This document shows, piece by piece, positions 18,750 through 28,103 of a stretch of 47,227 nt of DNA. The DNA is taken from IMG/VR virus record IMGVR_UViG_3300033388_005506, positions 1 through 47,227 of that record, one strand, 5' to 3'. Below the pieces are notes generated by a model that was not told the origin of the DNA, did no database searches, and saw only the letters and a program-made list of their open reading frames with translations. The position numbers and the translations under genes were made by a program. The stretch is from a virus. How positions within the stretch are numbered: the stretch's first letter is position 1; each line of letters opens with the position of its first letter.

Positions 18750-20642
18750 ATGTTTGGGATAGGTGCAACTATTGGTAGAATATTCGGATCAGACAAAGCT
18801 TTAACATCTATGGTAGATCATGTAAGCATTGGTCTTGATAAGCTTATTTACACCAATGAAGAAAAGGCTGAAGACGCTGCAAAGGCAACTACTGAAGCCA
18901 GACTTATGATAGTCAAGTGGATGGATTCCACTAAAGGGCAAAATCTTGCCCGGAGGCTGATTGCTCTTGCTGTTGTAAGCGTTTGGTTATTTCAGTATCT
19001 TGCTTGTATGTTTCTCAGTGTTGCTGCTATATGGACTCCAGCACCAGAAAGAATTATTGAGTCTGCCCTAATGTTTGATAAGAATGATCCAGAAATAGAA
19101 GAATTAATATTAAGTTGTATGAACAGCTCAATGACGTTTGACAAGACACTTTTTCCAGAAGAAGTGAAGAGTGATTTTTCTATTCTCCATCATAAGATAT
19201 TTGAAGTGATCGATGCAAAGCATAATAAGAAAGCAATTGCTGCCCCACGTGGACTGGGAAAGACTACCTTGGCTAAGTTAAGAGTAATAAAAGCAATTCT
19301 TTTCCGTGAGGTGCACTTCATAATATATTTGTCAAATAGTGCAAGTAGTGCTGAAATGCAGACGGAAAGTATAAAAAGAATGATCCAACAATCCGATCTG
19401 ATTCGAACAATGTTTGGAGATATCAAATTCAGTAAGGATGGTTGGAGAGATAGTTTTAGCAAACAGAGTTGGGTGGCGTATGGGGATGTTTTTGTTCTCC
19501 CTCGTGGTGCTGGGCAACAGGTGCGGGGGCTCAACTGGATGGGTCACCGCCCTGGGCTTATTGTAATTGATGATCTTGAAAGCACTGAACTTGTTCGTAG
19601 CGATGAGCAGAGAGAAAAACTTGCTCTTTGGTTCTTCTCAGATTTGATGAAAACAGAATCTAAGTTTGGCGACCCAGCAGAGTTCCTTTACATTGATACT
19701 GTGAAACATGAAGATAGTTTGCTTAAAAATCTTATTGATGCAGATGATTGGTTAAAAGTATCAACTGAGGATAAAGTACTCAGTATTTGTGATGAAAACT
19801 TTAATACTTTTGATCCTAATTATATGACCACCGAGGAGATTAAACAAAGTTATCAAGAACACAAAAACATGGAGCCTTCTAAAACAGATTTATTCTATAT
19901 GGAATATATGAACATACCAATCTCGAAGGAAGATGCGATATTTAAGGTTGAATACTTTAAGTATTTTGAAGAAATGGGAGATTATCTTCGAGTACCAAAA
20001 GAAGTACTTGGTGTTCTTTCGGTGAACGCTACTGGGGACAGTGATGAATATGAAAAGATTTGGGTTAAAGATCTTGTGACTATTATACTCGTTGATCCAG
20101 CAAGAACAGTGAAGTTACAAGCTGCTGAATCTGCTGTCGTTACTGTCAGTGTAAGTCGTAGCAGTGGAAAGATTTTCGTAAGAGATGTTTTTGCCGAAAA
20201 GGTAAGGCCAGATGAACTATATGAGGCAATCTTCAGCGCAGTACTTCTCCACAATGCCATGATACTTGCTGTTGAGGTTACAGGGTTGCATGAATTTATT
20301 AGCCAACCGTTGCAGAATCAGATGCGAGTTCGGGGAATCTACCCATATTATATAGAACTAAATGCTAAGGGTGACAAAGATCAGAGGATTTCCACCCTAG
20401 CGCCAAACTATCGTCTTGGTTATATGTATCATAACAGAAGTAATTGCACTGCACTTGAGAGTCAGTTAGAATGGCACCCGAAAAGTAAAAGAAAAGATAT
20501 TATAGATGCTCTTAGTTATATAAATAAAGTTATGGATGATCAAGCAATGTTCTTCGATCCGTCTGATGATGAAGACCTCCCAGATGAGTTTGATGAACTT
20601 GAAGATGAAGCAATTCTTGCAGATGAATATTGTATAATATAA
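18750..20642 (+). CDS. terL: Holin-like domain fused in frame to terminase large subunit
   Basis: 630 residues from an SD-supported ATG (AAGGAGG). Residues 1-100 match the 3TM holin type: a helical segment with LDKLIYTNEEKAEDAAKATT, then KGQNLARRLIAL and hydrophobic spans to about residue 100, but the usual last span is missing. From about residue 107 (FDKNDPEIEELILSCMNS) it is a large terminase: Walker A APRGLGKTT (about 165-173), Walker B LIVIDDLES (about 270), RNase H-like nuclease IILVDPART (about 445), AVEVTG and KRKDIIDALSY. An internal ATG begins at MFDKND but has no good SD. Dispersed element copy 5 is in frame at about residue 421. The motor drives DNA packaging. Confidence 0.85.
   Translation: MFGIGATIGRIFGSDKALTSMVDHVSIGLDKLIYTNEEKAEDAAKATTEARLMIVKWMDSTKGQNLARRLIALAVVSVWLFQYLACMFLSVAAIWTPAPERIIESALMFDKNDPEIEELILSCMNSSMTFDKTLFPEEVKSDFSILHHKIFEVIDAKHNKKAIAAPRGLGKTTLAKLRVIKAILFREVHFIIYLSNSASSAEMQTESIKRMIQQSDLIRTMFGDIKFSKDGWRDSFSKQSWVAYGDVFVLPRGAGQQVRGLNWMGHRPGLIVIDDLESTELVRSDEQREKLALWFFSDLMKTESKFGDPAEFLYIDTVKHEDSLLKNLIDADDWLKVSTEDKVLSICDENFNTFDPNYMTTEEIKQSYQEHKNMEPSKTDLFYMEYMNIPISKEDAIFKVEYFKYFEEMGDYLRVPKEVLGVLSVNATGDSDEYEKIWVKDLVTIILVDPARTVKLQAAESAVVTVSVSRSSGKIFVRDVFAEKVRPDELYEAIFSAVLLHNAMILAVEVTGLHEFISQPLQNQMRVRGIYPYYIELNAKGDKDQRISTLAPNYRLGYMYHNRSNCTALESQLEWHPKSKRKDIIDALSYINKVMDDQAMFFDPSDDEDLPDEFDELEDEAILADEYCII
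20005..20035 (+). repeat. Dispersed GTTC-N7-GAAC element, copy 5 (inside terminase)
   Basis: TACTTGGTGTTC, TTTCG, GTGAACGCTACTGGGG, translated as VLGVLSVNATG. It lies between the ATPase part and the nuclease part of the terminase and has the same loop bases as copy 1. Confidence 0.85.
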
Positions 20643-20652
20643 AGGAAAAATT

Positions 20653-22530
20653 ATGCCACCACTACTATATGGAAATACCGCAACAGAGGATATAGTACAA
20701 CTTACGAAGAAAGACTTCAATTATGATTATCCAAACAACTTGGATCTCAAGCCTGGAAGTGCTCTCCATGAGAAGATAAAGAATAAGATCTTAGAACGGG
20801 CAACAGAATCTGCAAGCATAATGTCAAGTCGATTTGAATCTTGGAATGAGCAAGATCAGTTCCTTACTGCATACAAACGGATTGACTCAGATGAGAAGAA
20901 AGTAAAAGATGTTGATGATAGAAAACCTGTTAGTATTGTTTTCCCATACTCCTATGCGATTCTTGAAACATTGTTGTCATATATGATGGGAGCATTTTTT
21001 CGTGAGCCTCTTTTTCGTTACGAGGGTTATAGTCCTGATGATGTTATGGGCAGCATCTTAATGGAGCAGGTTGTAAATCTTCATTGTAACAAGTTCAAAG
21101 TTATGCTTAACCTACATACAATGTTTCGAGATGCTTTTGTTTACGGAATCGGGGTTGTGGCACCAATTTGGAAAGTTCATTCCAGAGGAAACTTTGAAGG
21201 TAATGCTTTGATAAACATTGATCCTTACCGATACCTGCCTGATCCAAATGTAGCAGCAGATAAAATACAAGACGGTGAGTTTGTTGGCTGGGCAAGTGAT
21301 ACAAACTATATGGATCTTCTAACTGAGGAAGGTAATGACGAGGATTTGTTTAATGTACAATATTTGAAAGAATTAAAGTTTAAAGGAACAAGTATATATA
21401 GTACTGACAACTCAGGTAGGTATATCAAGACTGGATCAGGAAAGAGTACGAATAATACTTTTACTCCAATAACCGAGATAGCTATGTACATCAAGATCAT
21501 TCCACAAGATTGGGGACTTGGTTCCAGTGATAGACCAGAAAAATGGTTCTTCAGACTTGCCAGTGATGCAGTACTAATCACGGCTCGACCTGCTGAGTTT
21601 AATCATGACAAATTTCCAACTGCTGTAACTGCACCGGACTTTGATGGATACAGTAGCACACCCCTAAGTAGGCTTGAAGTACTTGGTGGTATGCAAGGAG
21701 TCTTGGATTGGATGCTTAATGCACATATTGCCAATGTTAGAAAGTCAGTAAACAATACACATATTTATGATCCATATTTAATCAACACCAATGATTTAAA
21801 AGCAGCTAAGTATGGTGGCCTCGTAAGGATGAGGCGTCCTGCTTGGGGACAGGGCAAGATCAAAGATGCTGTACATCAGCTTAATATTAATGATGTAACT
21901 CGGGGTCATGTAGCAGATTCGAGTTTCATTGTCCAGGGAATGGAAAAAATCGGTGGTGTTGATTCAATGAATATGGGTAGTTTACGCAGCTCTGGGCCAG
22001 AACGACTTACTAAGGCAGAATTCCAAGGTACTGCAAGTGGCGGCATTACAAGGCTTGGTCGGCTTGCAAAAGTAACTGGTCTCCAGGCTATGCAAGACAT
22101 TGGAGAATTCTTCGCAGATCATACACAACAAATGATGACAGATGATATGTATGTGAAGATTAATGGTAGCTGGACTGAAACACTACTTGAAGAATATAGT
22201 CACAGTATTAGTCGTGGTAGGATGAAAATAAGTCCAAGTCAGCTTGATATTAACTACGATGTGCTGGTACGAGATGGTAGTGTTCCGGGTGGTAATAGTT
22301 CTGAAGTATGGCTCAGGATGTTTGAAACAATAGCAGGAGTTCCTGAACTTAATCAACATTTAGACATTGTAAAGATATTCAAACATATTGCAAAAGAAGC
22401 TGGTGCTAAGAATGTAGATGATTTTGTTAGGCGTGGGGGAGACTTTCAAGGCCAGGCTATGTCGAATGAACAAGTATCGCAACAAACTCAAGCAGGAAAT
22501 ATTGTTCCAATGACTGGAGGTGTAAGATGA
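20653..22530 (+). CDS. Portal protein
   Basis: 625 residues. It follows the terminase by 10 bases with SD AAAGGAA. The segment RKPVSIVFPYSYAILETLLSY-MMGAFF, the DAFVYGIGV helix and the NIDPYRYLPDPNV segment are typical of podovirus portals, as is the size. The C-terminus (DFQGQAMSNEQVSQQTQAG) is polar. It forms the dodecameric ring for DNA passage and the start point for capsid assembly. The last bases overlap the next start (ATGA). Confidence 0.85.
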   Translation: MPPLLYGNTATEDIVQLTKKDFNYDYPNNLDLKPGSALHEKIKNKILERATESASIMSSRFESWNEQDQFLTAYKRIDSDEKKVKDVDDRKPVSIVFPYSYAILETLLSYMMGAFFREPLFRYEGYSPDDVMGSILMEQVVNLHCNKFKVMLNLHTMFRDAFVYGIGVVAPIWKVHSRGNFEGNALINIDPYRYLPDPNVAADKIQDGEFVGWASDTNYMDLLTEEGNDEDLFNVQYLKELKFKGTSIYSTDNSGRYIKTGSGKSTNNTFTPITEIAMYIKIIPQDWGLGSSDRPEKWFFRLASDAVLITARPAEFNHDKFPTAVTAPDFDGYSSTPLSRLEVLGGMQGVLDWMLNAHIANVRKSVNNTHIYDPYLINTNDLKAAKYGGLVRMRRPAWGQGKIKDAVHQLNINDVTRGHVADSSFIVQGMEKIGGVDSMNMGSLRSSGPERLTKAEFQGTASGGITRLGRLAKVTGLQAMQDIGEFFADHTQQMMTDDMYVKINGSWTETLLEEYSHSISRGRMKISPSQLDINYDVLVRDGSVPGGNSSEVWLRMFETIAGVPELNQHLDIVKIFKHIAKEAGAKNVDDFVRRGGDFQGQAMSNEQVSQQTQAGNIVPMTGGVR

Positions 22531-22805
22531 GAGATATAGTAAGTTCTCCGAATGATATTCAACTTTTTGTTGATAGCTCCATCCACAGTGATTATCTCAA
22601 AGAGTTGAATCTCCGAATCGAAGAAACAACAATAATGCTTGATGATTTTGATTCACATTATACTGGTCGTCAGTATGATATGTTTCGAGGAAGAAAGAGA
22701 AACTTGATTGAAATGAAGCAACTCTTTCTTGATATGATAATTAATAAAACTACTGACTTAGAACTGGAAGAGGGAGAGTCAGTAGAAGGAGAAGATGATG
22801 TTTAA
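22527..22805 (+). CDS. Hypothetical protein between portal and scaffold
   Basis: 92 residues with SD GGAGGTG inside the portal gene and a 4-base overlap. Helical, with an acidic C-terminus (LELEEGESVEGEDDV). Similar small proteins occur between portal and scaffold genes of other phages. Function unknown. Confidence 0.65.
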   Translation: MRDIVSSPNDIQLFVDSSIHSDYLKELNLRIEETTIMLDDFDSHYTGRQYDMFRGRKRNLIEMKQLFLDMIINKTTDLELEEGESVEGEDDV

Positions 22806-23697
22806 AAACAGATGGGAAAAAGTATTAAAAAAGGTTTTTATGGCTGATGATCTTGCAAATGAAATGGATGCAATGTTAAATCCTGGAGTAAAAGAAAATG
22901 ACTCTGATCTTGATGGAGGAGTTGGGGATGATGACACTGAAGATAATGACCAAAAGGGAGAAGGCGAAGAAGGCAATACAGAAACTGAAGAAACTGATGA
23001 TGAGGAAGAAGATTCAGAAGAAGATGCAGAAGGAGATGCTGATGAAGAAGACGGTGAAAAGGATGAAGATTCTGCTGATGATACCGATAATGTTCCTGAA
23101 ATAGAACGGCTTAGATCACAGAATGAAGAGTTGATGAAAATTGTTGGTTCAATTACTAAGAAGGAAAAACCAGAAGCAAAGGAAGAAAAAACCATTGATC
23201 TTTACGAATCTGATGAGTTTAAAAATCTCCAGAAAGAATTTGAATGGGATGACAAAGAAGTTGCAGCATTTAAACTCTTCCAAGCTAAAGCAAATGAACA
23301 AAGTGTTAATAAGGCTGTTGAGTATTTACAAAAGACTGCACCAGGAATGATTAATCAGACGATAACAAATCAGCAGCAGTTGCAAAATGTTCGAGATACA
23401 TTCTATAAGGATAATCCAGCACTGTCTCATATTAAACCATATGTGGCACAGATAGCAAGTCAAATTGCAAAGACAAAAAGTGATGACGTTTCCATCCAAG
23501 AAGTACTTAATGAAGCAGCAGAAAAAGTATATACTGTGATGGGGATTGACAAAGATAAGTTTAAAGGCAATGAGGATAATAAGACCGGGAAGGGTAAAAA
23601 ACCTGCATTTCCTAAAGCAAAGGGGTCAAGGAAAAAGACTCCTAAACCAACCGCTCTTGAAAAAGAAATAAATGAAATGATAGAGCTTGATGAATAA
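22795..23697 (+). CDS. Capsid scaffolding protein
   Basis: 300 residues. A strongly acidic Asp/Glu-rich stretch (about residues 33-100) is followed by a coiled coil (EIERLRSQNEELMKIVG) and a basic Lys-rich C-terminus, the usual layout for scaffolds whose basic tail binds the capsid protein. ATGs at 22795, 22798 and 22840 are candidate starts; 22840 gives MADDLANEMDAML with AAAAGG upstream and looks natural. Position between portal and capsid supports the call. Confidence 0.75.
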   Translation: MMFKNRWEKVLKKVFMADDLANEMDAMLNPGVKENDSDLDGGVGDDDTEDNDQKGEGEEGNTETEETDDEEEDSEEDAEGDADEEDGEKDEDSADDTDNVPEIERLRSQNEELMKIVGSITKKEKPEAKEEKTIDLYESDEFKNLQKEFEWDDKEVAAFKLFQAKANEQSVNKAVEYLQKTAPGMINQTITNQQQLQNVRDTFYKDNPALSHIKPYVAQIASQIAKTKSDDVSIQEVLNEAAEKVYTVMGIDKDKFKGNEDNKTGKGKKPAFPKAKGSRKKTPKPTALEKEINEMIELDE

Positions 23698-23709
23698 GGA
23701 GAAAAAATT

Positions 23710-24498
23710 ATGACTGGAGAAGGAAAATTTTTTGATACTCTCGGTGATGGACTTAGTACTCATATGCCTGGAGGAATTGAATCTGATGGAGCAATTAAAA
23801 TAAAAGATAGTTATTACATACATGAGTTCTTTGATGCTACGCCTGTCTGTGTGAAGAAGACTGGTGCTGGTGCTGCTACTGGAACAGAAGGGGATGAGAA
23901 TCTCTGTATGTTGAATAACAGTATTTGGGAATATCATGTGATTGGAACACAGACTATTCTTGCACCAACAACTGGTACATATGGATTAAATATCATTCAG
24001 GATGAAACTGAGAATGATGGTGTTGAATATTGTCTTGGTATTAGTGCAATTAACCGTGGTGTCTTTGTAGTTGGAACAAGTCCTGCATTTTATGCAAAGA
24101 TGAAATTCTATATTGATGATGTTAGTGGTACTGATGACTGTGCATTTGGTTTTCGTAAAGTTGAAGCATATGATACTGCTATTGATAACTATGATGAAAT
24201 GGCAGCGTTGAATGCAATTTCTGGTAATATTAATATTGAGACTATCTTGAATGGTGGAAGTACTATAACGACTGATACTACTGATGATTTTGGTGATGGT
24301 GAGATTCATGAATTCGCTGTGTATGTAAGTGCCGCTGGTGTGGTAACATATACCATTGATGGTCTTGCACCGAGTACAACTAAAGCATTTACTTTTGATG
24401 ATGCTGAAGTTGTTGTACCATTCTTTTATCAACTTCAAGCTGCTGATCCTGAGTGTGCTGCTGTAGAGCTTATTGAATTTGAATGTGGCTTACAATAA
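23710..24498 (+). CDS. Probable capsid-associated or decoration protein
   Basis: 262 residues with SD AAGGAG. Beta-rich with a lectin-like pattern (AFYAKMKFYIDDVSGTDDCA and EIHEFAVYVSAAGVVTYTID), which suggests a concanavalin-like jelly roll. It sits just before the major capsid gene, where decoration proteins are often encoded. Function inferred from position only. Confidence 0.6.
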   Translation: MTGEGKFFDTLGDGLSTHMPGGIESDGAIKIKDSYYIHEFFDATPVCVKKTGAGAATGTEGDENLCMLNNSIWEYHVIGTQTILAPTTGTYGLNIIQDETENDGVEYCLGISAINRGVFVVGTSPAFYAKMKFYIDDVSGTDDCAFGFRKVEAYDTAIDNYDEMAALNAISGNINIETILNGGSTITTDTTDDFGDGEIHEFAVYVSAAGVVTYTIDGLAPSTTKAFTFDDAEVVVPFFYQLQAADPECAAVELIEFECGLQ

Positions 24499-24509
24499 GG
24501 AGAAAAATT

Positions 24510-25118
24510 ATGAGTTTTGATGGTAAATTTTTAGTTAAACCAGTACAAAGTATTCGTTATGCTGGTGAGCTTGTGCTTGCTGCAAATGCGGGAACTACTG
24601 GTAATATAAAGGTTCTTATGCGAGATGAGGACTTTAAAATCCTTATGGCTACTGGGACTGATGTGCCGACAGATGATACAGACGGTTATGCTAAGGGTTG
24701 TATCTTTATCAATACTGATGTAACAGCAGGTACTGGTGGGACTTATGAGAATATTGGAGATACTGATGATTGTAACTTTGACATTCTTGGAGCAGTGACT
24801 GCTGGAAGTGTTGATACAGCAGAACTTGCCGCTGGAGCAGTAACCTTAGCTAAACTCGATGTTGGAGTAACTCCAACTCATGTGGTTAAATATGCTGGTG
24901 AGGTCACCTGGACTGGAGGTTTAGCAACATTGGCTGCTACAATAACTGGTGTAGCTGCAACAGATATTGTCATTGCCAGTATCCTAACACTTGGTACAGA
25001 AGGTACAATCTTACAGGGAGCAATTGCTTCAGCGAATACAATAACCTTTACACTTGATGCTGCGAATACATCAAATGATGCTGTAATATCATATGTTGTT
25101 TTTCGAGCAGTAGTTTAA
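24510..25118 (+). CDS. Probable capsid decoration protein
   Basis: 202 residues from the ATG at 24510 (SD AAGGAG). Gly/Thr/Ala-rich with repeating beta-strand units. LAAGAVTLAKLDVG in the middle resembles fibre and decoration proteins of SU10-like phages. Followed 21 bases later by the major capsid gene. Confidence 0.6.
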   Translation: MSFDGKFLVKPVQSIRYAGELVLAANAGTTGNIKVLMRDEDFKILMATGTDVPTDDTDGYAKGCIFINTDVTAGTGGTYENIGDTDDCNFDILGAVTAGSVDTAELAAGAVTLAKLDVGVTPTHVVKYAGEVTWTGGLATLAATITGVAATDIVIASILTLGTEGTILQGAIASANTITFTLDAANTSNDAVISYVVFRAVV

Positions 25119-25139
25119 TTTAATTAAGGAGAAAATATA

Positions 25140-26456
25140 ATGGCTTTTTTTGGAATGCGTGGCACGGGAGATTGGGCTGATGATCAGAGACCTATGTCTT
25201 GGAGAAAAATGATTTTGAGGCAGTTTCCTAACGGAGATGCACCGCTTACTGCGATGCTAAGTAAGATGAAGAGTGAAATATCAACTGATCCACAGTTTCA
25301 TTGGTGGACAAAATCTTTGCCTGGACAGGCTGGAGCAATTACCAACATTTATACTGACGCTGCTCTTACTGTAGCTTATACCTCAGGTGGAACAAGTGGT
25401 GATTTTCTTTATGTGAAAATAGCCGCTGCTACTATAGCTGAGATTCGTGTTGGTCATCTTGTTACTCTTCGTGATGCAAGTGATCTTACAGTTGATGTTG
25501 TGGCAAGGGTAGTGGATAGGGTTGAAGATGGAGCAAATTCTTATGTGAAGGTAAAGTTGCATGAAGATGATGACAACAGTACAACTCATGATCTTAGTGA
25601 TGCTGACAGGATTTTGGTTACTGGTAATGCAACGTCTGAGGGTGCTGCTATGCCTGATGCGATTAGTTATGATCCTACTAAATGGTATAACTATACGCAA
25701 ATTTTTAGAACTCCACTGGAAATTACTGGTACTGCAATGGAGACAGAGTTGAGAACTAATCCACAAGCGTATCAGGAACTTAAACGGGAAATTCTGGAAC
25801 TTCACTCTATTGAAATGGAAAAGAATTTCTGGTGGGGTGTACCGAGTGAGACGTTAGGTGATAATGGAAAGAAATTACGAACTACACTTGGAATCATCCC
25901 AGCTATTCGTGGCGGCTACACTGGTCATGGTGGACTTGTTGGGACAGTTAGTAATTATGCTACTGAGAGTGCTTGGTCTGGACAGAGCTGGCTTGCTGGT
26001 GGAGAGGATTGGTTAGATACTCAGCTTGAAGTAATGTTCCGTTATGGGAAGAAAGAGAAGTTGGCTTTCTGTGGATCTGGTACGCTTATGCAAATCAATA
26101 AGTTAATCAAAAATGGTAGTGACTTTACATTTGGCCCCGATACAACTCATTATGGGATCAAGGTTAAGAATTGGGTAACAGTCCAGGGTACAATAGGACT
26201 CATTACTCATCCATTATTCTCACAGGAAACAACAACTCGGAACATTATGGCGATTATTGAGCCGGAGAATTTGAAGTACAAGCACATCCGGAATCGTGAT
26301 ACTAAGTTTATTGGAGAAGAATTGGGTAAGACAAATACAGGGTACACCAGACGTGATGGTAAGAAAGAAGAGTACTTGACGGAATGTGGTCTTGAATACC
26401 ATTTCCCTAACGCCTGGGGCTACTTAAGTGGCTTTGGTGATGCTAATACAGCATAG
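25140..26456 (+). CDS. Major capsid protein, SU10/DUF5309 type
   Basis: 438 residues with SD AAGGAG. The N-terminal TGDWADDQRPMSWRKMILRQ, the middle YNYTQIFRTPLEITGTAME and EMEKNFWWG, and the C-terminal MAIIEPENLKYKHIRNRDTK then LTECGLEYHFPNA match the DUF5309 major head protein family. It assembles into the HK97-fold shell. It ends in TAG with TAA one codon later. A repeat element and a hairpin follow. Confidence 0.85.
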   Translation: MAFFGMRGTGDWADDQRPMSWRKMILRQFPNGDAPLTAMLSKMKSEISTDPQFHWWTKSLPGQAGAITNIYTDAALTVAYTSGGTSGDFLYVKIAAATIAEIRVGHLVTLRDASDLTVDVVARVVDRVEDGANSYVKVKLHEDDDNSTTHDLSDADRILVTGNATSEGAAMPDAISYDPTKWYNYTQIFRTPLEITGTAMETELRTNPQAYQELKREILELHSIEMEKNFWWGVPSETLGDNGKKLRTTLGIIPAIRGGYTGHGGLVGTVSNYATESAWSGQSWLAGGEDWLDTQLEVMFRYGKKEKLAFCGSGTLMQINKLIKNGSDFTFGPDTTHYGIKVKNWVTVQGTIGLITHPLFSQETTTRNIMAIIEPENLKYKHIRNRDTKFIGEELGKTNTGYTRRDGKKEEYLTECGLEYHFPNAWGYLSGFGDANTA

Positions 26457-26462
26457 AGCTAA

Positions 26463-26494
26463 CTACTTGGTGTTCGTTATGTGAACGCAACTTG
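26463..26494 (+). repeat. Dispersed GTTC-N7-GAAC element, copy 6
   Basis: CTACTTGGTGTTC, GTTAT, GTGAACGCAACTTG. It is intergenic, directly after the capsid gene and before the terminator-like hairpin. Confidence 0.85.
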
Positions 26495-26520
26495 ACAGGG
26501 GTGTTTCATCATCCCTGTCA
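26493..26520 (+). terminator. Hairpin after the capsid gene
   Basis: TGACAGGG (26493-26500) pairs perfectly with CCCTGTCA (26513-26520) over a 12-base loop. The T tract is poor (TTAACA), so it may be a partial terminator or an mRNA-stabilising 3' end for the abundant capsid message. Confidence 0.5.
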
Positions 26521-26537
26521 TTAACAAAGGATTTATT

Positions 26538-27263
26538 ATGACGCTACTTGAAATTAGAACACAGTTTGTAAAACTATCTGGCAGGTATGATCTTGTACTT
26601 GATGCAGTAGATTTTGTAGATAAAGGTGCAAACTTTTACATTAATGCTGCTATCCATATGCTGGAAAAACTTGCGGAAGTTCAAGAAAGTAAAGCGAAAT
26701 TATATTACGACATTGCTGCAAGCGAATACTCTCTAACGTTCCAGCATAATTGTAGATTGATTACAGAGGTATGGTGTAATGATGCAGAAAAGAGAACACC
26801 TCTTATGAAGATATCCTTAAAGCAGTTAAAGACCGAATGGTATAAAGCTGCTGCTGATGAAGATACAGGCATTCCGGCTTATTTTGCCCTTGCAGGACTT
26901 AGAGCACTTGAGACAACAGATAAAGAATCTCTTGGAACATTCATTGATGTGACTAATGATGAGACTGATACAAACTATGATTATCGAGGCATTGTGATTG
27001 TACCGCCTGCAGATGGAGCATATACAATAGAAGTATCGGGACTCTTCAAAAATGTTGATCTCAGTGCAGACGGGGATGAAAACTTCTGGACAATTGAAGA
27101 ATCTGATTTGTTGCTCCGTGCTGCATTGTACAAGCTCGAAGCATTTAGTCGAGGAACTGAGAATGCAAAGAATTGGCTTTCTGCGATTCGAGATGATGTA
27201 TTTGAAATTAACAAAGATGTTGCTGAAGAAGAGAGTTATGGCGTGACTCAGAGGGAGGGATAA
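26538..27263 (+). CDS. Head-tail adaptor protein
   Basis: 241 residues. The helical N-terminus (LEIRTQFVKLSGRYDLVLDA then NFYINAAIHMLEKL) and the C-terminal ENFWTIEESDLLLRAALYKLE match podovirus-type adaptor proteins that sit below the portal. SD AAAGGA. First gene after the capsid hairpin. Confidence 0.7.
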   Translation: MTLLEIRTQFVKLSGRYDLVLDAVDFVDKGANFYINAAIHMLEKLAEVQESKAKLYYDIAASEYSLTFQHNCRLITEVWCNDAEKRTPLMKISLKQLKTEWYKAAADEDTGIPAYFALAGLRALETTDKESLGTFIDVTNDETDTNYDYRGIVIVPPADGAYTIEVSGLFKNVDLSADGDENFWTIEESDLLLRAALYKLEAFSRGTENAKNWLSAIRDDVFEINKDVAEEESYGVTQREG

Positions 27264-27264
27264 G

Positions 27265-27621
27265 ATGGAAGTGGATAACGAAATGTTTGATAAGATCGTA
27301 TTTGAAGTTACAGAGAAAGTGTTGTTACGGATGCCAGAAGTTATTGGAAACCTTATGAAGAATCATTCTGAGATAAATAAGATGACGAAAGGGTTTAATG
27401 AAAAGTATCCGGAATTTAAAACTGATCCAGTTAGTGTCCAGAGTGTTGTGGGACAATTGGAAAGGGAAAATACAGGGATGTTGTATGAAGACATCTTGGA
27501 GAAGGCAGTACCATTGATTAAAGAAAGAATGAGGACTGTTGGTTCTCTGGATATAAGCAACATAGGGGAGAGGAGCAAGCTTGCTCTTAACATACCAATT
27601 GGTGGTAATGGAGAATTGTAA
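27265..27621 (+). CDS. Hypothetical virion-region protein
   Basis: 118 residues with SD GAGGGAGG. Helical, acidic and basic by turns (MFDKIVFEVTEKVLLRMPEV, EDILEKAVPLIKERM). Start-stop linked to the next gene (TAATGG). Found between adaptor and tail genes; role unknown. Confidence 0.6.
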   Translation: MEVDNEMFDKIVFEVTEKVLLRMPEVIGNLMKNHSEINKMTKGFNEKYPEFKTDPVSVQSVVGQLERENTGMLYEDILEKAVPLIKERMRTVGSLDISNIGERSKLALNIPIGGNGEL

Positions 27622-28103
27622 TGGAAGTACTTCGGAATGGAAAATTTACTCTTATTCTTAACCGAAGAGATCTTGCAAAAGGACTTCGAATGAATAAGAA
27701 TAACGTAAGAGACAATCATGCTATGGTAAGTATGACCAGGATGGTGGGAAAGGATGGAGTGCTTAGTACTCTTAATGAGATTACCAGGCTTGCTACAACT
27801 GCTATAACAGATTCTTTTCCATATCCACAGATTTTTGTCTTCACTAATGTTATTATTATATGCAGTGAGACGAAGATATATGAGTGGGTGAACAGTGCTT
27901 TGGTGGAAAAGCTTGAAGTTAGTGCCGGCAGTAGTTGGAAGGCGCTTGACTTTTTTGACTACATATACCTTACTAATGCAAAAGTCTCGGTTGAACGTGA
28001 TGCAGGGACTAAAGCATACAGCCTGTCTGATCAACCAATAGCAAGTGCAGCTTGTAATTATAATGGACAAGTATTGCTTGGTGCACCGGGATTTATTGTA
28101 TGA
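27621..28103 (+). CDS. Tail or neck structural protein
   Basis: 160 residues. FFDYIYLTNAKVSVERDAGT, then YSLSDQPIASAACNYNGQVL-LGAPGF, is a pattern seen in tail or DNA-stabilising proteins of podoviruses, and related language recurs in the protein at 30658-31884. Exact role inferred from position. Overlaps both neighbours by a few bases. Confidence 0.6.
   Translation: MEVLRNGKFTLILNRRDLAKGLRMNKNNVRDNHAMVSMTRMVGKDGVLSTLNEITRLATTAITDSFPYPQIFVFTNVIIICSETKIYEWVNSALVEKLEVSAGSSWKALDFFDYIYLTNAKVSVERDAGTKAYSLSDQPIASAACNYNGQVLLGAPGFIV

Noticed and set aside
22779-23195. Minus-strand ORF of 138 codons opposite the scaffold gene
   Set aside because: Its Ser/Pro-rich sequence is the reverse image of the Asp/Glu codons in the scaffold protein; no SD and wrong strand.
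26493-26520. TTGACAGGGG here as a promoter -35
   Set aside because: TTGACA occurs, but no -10 lies 16-18 bases downstream; the bases form a hairpin after the capsid gene.
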